Source of the DNA: Annona cherimola
Taxonomy: Eukaryota; Streptophyta; Magnoliopsida; Magnoliales; Annonaceae
Direction of reading: 5' to 3'
Assembly: GCA_030490835.1 (NCBI GenBank)
Contig: CM059975.1
Coordinates: 4,739,579-4,803,578 of the forward strand
Length of the DNA stretch: 64,000 nucleotides
Shown here piece after piece: positions 62,801-64,000 of the stretch. How positions within the stretch are numbered: position 1 is the first letter of the stretch; the number at the start of each line of letters is the position of its first letter. The translations under genes were made by a program, and so were the position numbers. A model generated the notes under the pieces. That model did not search any database, was not told where the DNA came from, and saw nothing but the letters and a program-made list of their open reading frames with translations.

Positions 62801-62913
62801 TTTTTGTTACCATTTGGTCTAATGGTTAATTCTCTTTTTACCTGTTGCAGGAGAAGAAGAAGGTGTATGAGGAACTAGAGAAGCATAGGCTTGCTAAGGG
62901 TATCCTATTAGAG
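18775..62913 (+). CDS. NUA: Nuclear-pore anchor NUA (plant Tpr/Mlp homologue), 46 exons, 3' end beyond window
   Basis: The first exon [10 protein letters not shown]...[15 protein letters not shown] and exon 2 KDGEVERLS...[16 protein letters not shown] match the N-terminus of plant NUA. Joined exons give about 1540 residues of nearly continuous coiled coil; the Arabidopsis protein has about 2090, so the C-terminal part lies past 64000. Tpr/Mlp proteins form the filaments of the nuclear basket on the inner face of the pore; in Arabidopsis NUA acts in mRNA export and, with the SUMO protease ESD4, in SUMO balance and flowering time. All splice sites used are GT-AG and phases agree, except for missing bases in exons 29 and 30. 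Introns reach about 5 kb (38423-43521) and carry many transposons. Exon coordinates are given in the block entries. Confidence 0.94.
20890..21158 (+). repeat. Tourist-like MITE, family A (reference copy)
   Basis: Terminal inverted repeats GGGTGTGTTTGG and its complement CCAAACACACCC, flanked by TTT on both sides. A 269-base non-coding element with the family inner words GATGTGATATGATAGGGGTA, GATAAAGTTGAAATAGATAG and GGGTAGTTGTATAGAAAAAT. Three-base duplications and this terminus fit the PIF/Harbinger (Tourist) type. Confidence 0.82.
21916..22165 (+). repeat. Second Tourist-like MITE type
   Basis: Left end TTGTGTTTGGGAATGAGGAG, right end complement of CATTCCCAAACAGGGCCC; ATG flanks both ends. 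Inner sequence shares only the ATGATGATGAGG type of words with family A, so it is a related but separate family. Confidence 0.55.
22724..22748 (+). repeat. CCCT/CTCC microsatellite
   Basis: Run of CTCC units in intron 5 of NUA followed by a short TA repeat. Confidence 0.85.
22903..23100 (-). mobile_element. Old 3' fragment of the RTE LINE family
   Basis: CATCATCATAAG followed by GTGGATTCTGTCGTGCCATT and TAACCGGTGCCATTTCAGGCC aligns, with many changes, to the 3' end of the full LINE at 47719-47940, in the same minus orientation. It breaks off at 23100, where an inverted copy of its last 22 bases begins. It is more diverged than the two long copies, so it is older. Confidence 0.75.
23079..23134. 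repeat. 22-base hairpin at the broken edge of the LINE fragment
   Basis: Arm 23079-23100 (CTAACCGGTGCCATTTCAGG and two more bases) is the complement of 23113-23134 with one mismatch; the loop is 12 bases. Confidence 0.85.
23135..24139. other. NUA intron 6, part without named elements
   Basis: Non-coding. A 31-base direct repeat is visible (GGGATCTCATCAATATGGGG at about 23408 and a changed copy at about 23448). Nothing else is recognised. Confidence 0.4.
24140..24415 (+). repeat. Tourist-like MITE, family A
   Basis: Ends CGGCGTGTTTG and complement of CAAACATGCCC, flanked by TAT on both sides. Inner sequence follows the reference copy (GTGATATGATTGGAGTAATG, GTTAAAATAGATAGGTTAG). Confidence 0.75.
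25341..26197 (+). repeat. Pair of 70-base direct repeats around a hAT-like element
   Basis: 25341-25410 and about 26128-26197 share GAACTGGTCAAGTGT, then TTAGGTTCGAACCTGTTAGA with one change. Between them lies the hAT-like element 25503-26036. A weaker third copy of the words occurs near 26885. Confidence 0.65.
25503..26036. mobile_element. hAT-like non-autonomous element
   Basis: Left end ATGGGGGTGTAAATCAGG, right end complement of CCTATTTACACCTCT. Flanked by AGCTTTAG (25495-25502) and AGCTTCAG (26037-26044), an 8-base duplication with one mismatch. Non-coding; the right side has GGGTCGAC and CGGGTTGGGTTAG words as in many plant hAT MITEs. Confidence 0.6.
26806..26846 (+). repeat. CTT microsatellite and poly-T run
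   Basis: About six CTT units followed by about 20 T in NUA intron 6. Confidence 0.85.
27158..28821 (+). CDS. NUA: NUA exons 7-11 (residues about 281-447)
   Basis: Exons 27158-27247, 27341-27418, 27639-27763, 28540-28654 and 28729-28821. Conserved stretches: [29 protein letters not shown], then [20 protein letters not shown], the best-conserved segment of the N-terminal half of plant and animal Tpr. The 4.3-kb intron before exon 7 (22860-27157) holds a LINE scrap, a Tourist-like MITE and a hAT-like element. Confidence 0.93.
29105..29384 (+). repeat. Tourist-like MITE, family A, with clean TTA duplication
   Basis: Ends GGGTGTGTTTGGGAATGG and complement of GCCAAACACACCC, flanked by TTA at 29102-29104 and 29385-29387. 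Very close to the copy at 20890 along its whole length, so amplification is fairly recent. Confidence 0.85.
30143..30433 (+). repeat. Tourist-like MITE, family A variant
   Basis: Ends GGGTCCTTTTGGGA and complement of CTCAAAAGGACCC, flanked by TAT on both sides. Inner words GATGTGATATGATAGGG and AATAAAGTTAAAACAAATAA show family membership in spite of different ends. Confidence 0.72.
30851..34733 (+). CDS. NUA: NUA exons 12-20 (residues about 448-707)
   Basis: Exons 30851-30899, 32332-32435, 32511-32579, 32790-32933, 33032-33136, 33978-34091, 34221-34299, 34536-34579 and 34660-34733. Recognisable pieces are [60 protein letters not shown] (highly conserved in Tpr/Mlp) and [15 protein letters not shown]. 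The donor of exon 20 (AAG|GTGGAA) is weak, but the phase fits exon 21. Confidence 0.92.
31815..32067 (+). repeat. Tandem duplication of about 125 bases in NUA intron 12
   Basis: Two adjacent copies share TTGCTTCGAATTTGAGCAGC, then TTGTACAGCTGACTTACCTT, then AAAATTCCTGAAA. The second is about 13 bases longer. Both end 265 bases before exon 13. Confidence 0.85.
33273..33677 (+). repeat. Degenerate MITE with an inner 62-base tandem duplication
   Basis: Starts near TTGGGGTGTATGTTAGGGTG and ends near AACATCCCCAA. The right part is duplicated: TGTAGTGACTT at 33553 and 33614, CTCTATGCATT at 33579 and 33642. Lies in NUA intron 16. The family is uncertain. Confidence 0.5.
35051..35207 (+). pseudogene. 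rpl2: Plastid rpl2 fragment in a nuclear intron (NUPT)
   Basis: One frame reads [20 protein letters not shown], then IAKEGK, then [16 protein letters not shown], which matches the middle of chloroplast ribosomal protein L2. The upstream ATAACATAGAAATCACA also looks like the plastid gene. It stops abruptly at both ends, has no start, and lies in NUA intron 20 (34734-37174), so it is an inserted plastid piece and not an exon. Several amino-acid changes suggest it is not very recent. A mitochondrial or nuclear rpl2 source cannot be ruled out. Confidence 0.75.
35208..37174. other. Rest of NUA intron 20, no element recognised
   Basis: Non-coding, moderately AT-rich. ATGATGGTAATTCTCAAATA and a close copy about 50 bases later (35697 and 35749) form a short tandem repeat. 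No gene signal. Confidence 0.4.
37175..38422 (+). CDS. NUA: NUA exons 21-27 (residues about 708-928)
   Basis: Exons 37175-37277, 37348-37482, 37552-37650, 37743-37784, 37912-37965, 38107-38286 and 38375-38422. Conserved segments: [59 protein letters not shown] and [15 protein letters not shown]. Tightly packed exons with introns of 70-190 bases, unlike the rest of the gene. Confidence 0.93.
38470..38558 (+). mobile_element. Very short 5'-truncated RTE LINE copy
   Basis: Holds only the LINE 3' end: CAAGAATGGTGCAACAAAAT, CCCCACCTAGGTGGGAAATG and a tail of ATG/GAT units (38533-38555). Flanked by a 10-base duplication ATGGTTTGAC at 38460-38469 and 38559-38568. It starts 47 bases after the exon 27 donor, in sense orientation, opposite to the long LINEs. 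Confidence 0.85.
38640..39330 (+). repeat. Triplicated repeat of about 150-200 bases, interrupted by a MITE
   Basis: Units share ATTGTTTACGGTTTATTGATAATATCACAAAT-type sequence, then TTTTAAAATAAATTG, then CACCTTTGA and ATCATTGTTAACAATATTGG-like words. They start near 38665, 39110 and 39255. The foldback MITE 38811-39096 sits between the first and second. Confidence 0.7.
38811..39096. repeat. Foldback MITE, family B copy 2
   Basis: Outer inverted ends (TGGGATATTTTTTAAATGCA against the complement of the right end) and a fold-back middle (GTTAATCTAAGTTTATTTAACA near 38929, complement near 38982). CCTCTA at 38805-38810 and 39097-39102 flanks it. The neighbouring tandem repeats show the uninterrupted sequence, so the insertion edges are well supported. 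It contains a perfect 22-base palindrome (38823-38844). Confidence 0.78.
40109..41487. mobile_element. Second Mutator-like non-autonomous element, unknown cargo
   Basis: Ends GGAAAATTCCCAAATATACC and complement of GGTATATTTGTGAATTTCCC. Perfect 9-base duplication TAATTTTTT at 40100-40108 and 41488-41496 (low complexity, so less telling than it looks). The inside, 40290-41330, is much richer in GC than the host intron and has minus-strand frames of 169 codons (40805-40296) and 103 codons (41295-40984) without transposase motifs. This fits a captured host gene fragment (Pack-MULE), but I do not recognise the parent. Lies in NUA intron 27. Confidence 0.65.
41640..42010 (+). other. Possible remnant of an LTR retrotransposon end
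   Basis: GATTCAAGTGGAGAATGTTG resembles a purine tract followed by an LTR start (TGTTGGGCCC), as seen in Copia elements. No matching second LTR was found. Weak. Confidence 0.25.
42488..42735 (+). repeat. Tandem duplication of about 120-134 bases
   Basis: Both copies have TCTACCGGTGTGGGGTTTGA-like and GGCTCAGTCACTCCCAAAGG sequence, followed by TAGTA/TAGTC and TTATTATTTT. The copies differ by a 13-base indel. Confidence 0.85.
42736..43521. other. Last part of NUA intron 27
   Basis: Holds a possible hAT-like element (about 42818-43347; ends GTAGTTGTAAATGGG and complement of CCCATTTATGCACCCTTA, no sure duplication) with inner GGTTGGGTCA/TTGACC words. A CTTCAATGG-containing stretch near 42795 recurs near 43400. 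Confidence 0.35.
43522..44736 (+). pseudogene. NUA: NUA exons 28-30, with one base missing in each of exons 29 and 30
   Basis: Exon 28 (43522-43572, [17 protein letters not shown]) is in frame. Exon 29 (44500-44564, 65 bases) reads [12 protein letters not shown] and then loses frame; one extra base after GAGGA would give the family-like [10 protein letters not shown]. Exon 30 (44663-44736, 74 bases) reads YKE and then loses frame; one extra base would give [20 protein letters not shown]. As written, the shifted frame meets TGA at the eighth codon of exon 30. Splice sites are intact. Skipping both exons would keep the frame from exon 28 to 31. Either a real lesion or two assembly errors; expected residues are inferred from the frame and from memory of related proteins. 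Confidence 0.75.
44857..51243 (+). CDS. NUA: NUA exons 31-34 (residues about 993-1158)
   Basis: Exons 44857-45041, 45140-45242, 46337-46453 and 51151-51243, frame open throughout. Sequence such as [40 protein letters not shown] and [20 protein letters not shown] is typical heptad coiled coil. The 4.7-kb intron between exons 33 and 34 carries a full antisense LINE. Confidence 0.92.
45505..45640 (+). mobile_element. Possible tRNA-derived SINE fragment
   Basis: TATGGCTCATGGTCCATG resembles a polymerase III A box and GGGTCTGAATCCC, about 25 bases on, a B box. No target duplication identified. NUA intron 32. Confidence 0.3.
47287..47314 (+). repeat. Poly-C tract of 28
   Basis: Uninterrupted C run in NUA intron 33, preceded by TCCCCT. 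Exact length is unsure in any assembly. Confidence 0.9.
47718..50910 (-). mobile_element. RTE-clade LINE, near full length, antisense in NUA intron 33
   Basis: A 3.19-kb element read on the minus strand. The 5' end is at 50910, the 3' end at 47718 with a short tail of ATG-type units. Perfect 15-base target duplication CAATTATGGATACTT at 47703-47717 and 50911-50925. Order: N-terminal repeats, apurinic endonuclease, reverse transcriptase. One long ORF without a separate ORF1, the length of about 3.2 kb and the trinucleotide tail fit the plant RTE clade. It would be transcribed against NUA. Confidence 0.93.
48004..50825 (-). pseudogene. Endonuclease-reverse transcriptase ORF of LINE copy 1, inactivated
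   Basis: Minus-strand pieces: 50825-50028 (N-terminal 23-residue repeats and first half of the endonuclease: [32 protein letters not shown]), 50071-49775 ([19 protein letters not shown]), 49740-48760 (RT start, [44 protein letters not shown]), 48732-48541 ([18 protein letters not shown]) and 48540-48004 (LFADDIVLI, then SRTKTEYM). Broken by frameshifts and stops, including TAA just before [12 protein letters not shown]. The catalytic Glu of the endonuclease motif QETRW is Lys here (50403-50405). A 36-base in-frame gap lies after SYFPK when compared with copy 2. It cannot move by itself. Confidence 0.9.
51244..53711. other. NUA intron 34, no coding signal
   Basis: AT-rich. A 42-base direct repeat (GCAGTTCTCTATCCAAACAA at about 52470 and 52751) is 281 bases apart and may mark the ends of a small unrecognised insertion. 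Two GGTGAGGTTGAAA-containing copies lie between them (about 52566 and 52609). Confidence 0.45.
53712..56352 (+). CDS. NUA: NUA exons 35-40 (residues about 1159-1362)
   Basis: Exons 53712-53855, 53943-53996, 55582-55695, 55803-55880, 56008-56157 and 56281-56352, all phase 0. [30 protein letters not shown] is the most conserved stretch of the C-terminal half of Tpr/Mlp proteins; [18 protein letters not shown] is also conserved. Confidence 0.94.
54501..54520 (+). repeat. AT microsatellite
   Basis: About ten AT units in NUA intron 36; the rest of that intron (53997-55581) holds nothing I recognise. Confidence 0.85.
57137..57430 (-). repeat. Tourist-like MITE, family A, inverted copy
   Basis: Ends GGGCATGTTT and complement of AAACACATCG, flanked by TAT and TAC. 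Inner sequence is the reverse of the reference copy (CTACCCTATTTTTTAATTAT, CAACTACCCTACTTTTTCAA, TATCTATTTTAACTTTATTT). Confidence 0.72.
58056..58924 (+). CDS. NUA: NUA exons 41-45 (residues about 1363-1519)
   Basis: Exons 58056-58211, 58323-58376, 58494-58581, 58660-58724 and 58817-58924. [40 protein letters not shown] and [16 protein letters not shown] are highly charged coiled coil. Frame open through all five. Confidence 0.92.
59443..62710 (-). mobile_element. RTE-clade LINE copy 2, near full length, antisense in NUA intron 45
   Basis: A 3.27-kb copy of the same family as 47718-50910 in the same orientation. Perfect 18-base duplication TGATCAGCATGTTTGGAT at 59425-59442 and 62711-62728. 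The 3' tail (59443-59461) is a run of CAT on the + strand. The two copies are similar along their whole length, yet have different duplications, so they inserted independently. Confidence 0.94.
59929..62621 (-). pseudogene. Endonuclease-reverse transcriptase ORF of LINE copy 2, inactivated
   Basis: Pieces: 62621-61899 (three 23-residue repeats, then endonuclease with intact [10 protein letters not shown] and [10 protein letters not shown]), 61810-61577 ([18 protein letters not shown]), a damaged linker, 60916-60641 and 60669-60307 ([47 protein letters not shown]), then [14 protein letters not shown] and TGA (60211-60213), and 60198-59929. Frameshifts break it at several points. It keeps the segment [17 protein letters not shown] that copy 1 has lost. 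Confidence 0.9.
62851..62913 (+). CDS. NUA: NUA exon 46 (about residues 1520-1540)
   Basis: [20 protein letters not shown], with good acceptor (TTGCAG) and donor (GAG|GTTTGT), phase 0. It is the last exon I can place; the remaining exons lie beyond 64000. Confidence 0.8.
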
Positions 62914-63059
62914 GTTTGTATATCTTCGTGAAGTTTAGGAAAGTAATTCATTAATCTTTCAGATGCTTTATGTATAAATTCCCTATTTGAGTGAAATTTA
63001 TACCTTCCCAAATGTGCAGATTGATAATCTTGAGTGTCCATTATCTAATGGAGTCCCTC

Positions 63060-63295
63060 TTTTTTTTAATTTCTTTTTACAACATCACTTATATTTTCTT
63101 ACAATTCAAGCCCGATTCGCCTTACAACAATTTTTCATTTTACATATTTCCTCTACTGATAATTACCAAGAATATACATCAACAGGGGAGGCCACCGAAC
63201 CTTCTCAAAAAAGGTAACACAGTGCTTCCGGTGGGGATCGAAACCCTGACCTCTTGGATACAAGCTAGCACCAACCGGGCTATGCTTGTGTTGGC
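63060..63295 (-). mobile_element. tRNA-derived SINE
   Basis: On the minus strand, TAGCCCGGTTGGTGC (A box) and, about 20 bases on, GGGTTTCGATCCC (B box) form a polymerase III promoter near the 5' end. The 3' end runs into an A-rich tail (T run at 63060-63069 on the + strand). A 10-base duplication with one mismatch flanks it: GGAGTCCCTC (63050-63059) and GGAATCCCTC (63296-63305). Confidence 0.68.
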
Positions 63296-63305
63296 GGAAT
63301 CCCTC

Positions 63306-64000
63306 CTTGTTGATATAAGAGTTTGATGGAGATCTTGATATGCTACACTATTCATGCATATTTAGGCACTAGCATAGAGTTAGGGTTGATTTGTTTATTT
63401 TTTTTTAAATTTCATTTGGAACACCTAATTTTTGGATTGATTTGTAATTAATTTTTGGGGATTTTTTTATGTTTCTTGTACTTTTTATAATTTCTAAAAG
63501 GCTAAGACGGTTGATTATTGAATATAGTTTTCTTATTTCACTTGCTTCTATATTGATCATCGCGTACAGTTTTCTTTATTTTCTTGCTCTAAAATTCTCT
63601 CCTAATGTGCCTCTTTCTTTGAGTTCTCTTCTATCTTTTTTAAATTCTCTTTTGTTTTTCTGAATTCTTCTCTTCCTCCCTTTTATGGATCTTTCCTCCT
63701 ACGAATATCTCTTGATCCTTTTGCACATCATACATGCATGATGCATCAATACATAAAGGGGAAATAATCCTAGTTGACTTTCCTTTTGCCGGTAGCATTA
63801 GTAGTTCTCCAACAAGTTCAGCTACGGCAGTGATCTGGTGGCTGCATACATCCTTGGCACCTTTAATTTCTTAATATTTTCTCTCTTGAAATAATGACTA
63901 GAGAGGAAGCTACACAAACACTTCTCTTTCTGCTGCTACTCTAAGATGCTGCCTTTTGCTACTGTTGCGTATAGAAGGTGGTGCTTTCCTTTTACAGCCA
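63306..64000. other. Last part of the window, NUA intron
   Basis: No exon recognised; short T-rich frames only. Confidence 0.4.

Overview
The window is nuclear DNA of a flowering plant. It holds intron-rich genes with GT-AG splice sites, plant-specific protein families, AT-rich introns full of MITEs, RTE-type LINEs, TRIM-like elements and a plastid DNA scrap. A monocot is possible from the look of the pore-basket exons, but I cannot fix the species. There are no prokaryotic features.

Layout: (1) 1-5.2 kb, + strand: the 3' part (seven exons, start codon upstream of the window) of a plant C3HC4 RING-finger protein, a probable E3 ubiquitin ligase. Two of its introns carry foldback MITEs. (2) 5.2-18.7 kb: intergenic DNA made largely of small transposons. 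The main object is a 2.5-kb Mutator-like element (11218-13720) with about 205-bp terminal inverted repeats and a 9-bp target duplication. It carries a broken piece of a phosphatidylinositol-4-phosphate 5-kinase gene (MORN repeats plus the region before the kinase core), so it is a Pack-MULE. A 481-bp hAT element with a perfect 8-bp target duplication is nested inside that captured piece. A tandem three-LTR TRIM-like array lies at 17.8-18.5 kb. (3) 18.8 kb to beyond 64 kb, + strand: one very large gene for the nuclear-pore basket protein NUA (plant Tpr/Mlp homologue). I place 46 exons coding for about 1540 residues; the C-terminal quarter or so lies past the right edge.

The NUA introns hold most of the repeats: two nearly full-length antisense RTE LINEs (47718-50910 and 59443-62710) with perfect 15- and 18-bp target duplications, two 3' scraps of the same LINE family, a Tourist-like MITE family with TTA/TAT-type duplications, a second Mutator-like element (40109-41487), a foldback MITE whose empty site can be read from neighbouring tandem repeats, a tRNA-derived SINE and a plastid rpl2 fragment. 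Two adjacent NUA exons (29 and 30) each lack one base compared with the reading frame and the expected protein. This either breaks the gene or reflects assembly errors.

The two genes are unrelated: one is a ubiquitin-ligase-type protein, the other a structural nuclear-pore component. I see no operon-like or defence system. What is most worth a second look is the nested Pack-MULE, the foldback MITEs with perfect palindromes, the 23-residue triplicated repeat at the LINE N-terminus, and the double frameshift in NUA.
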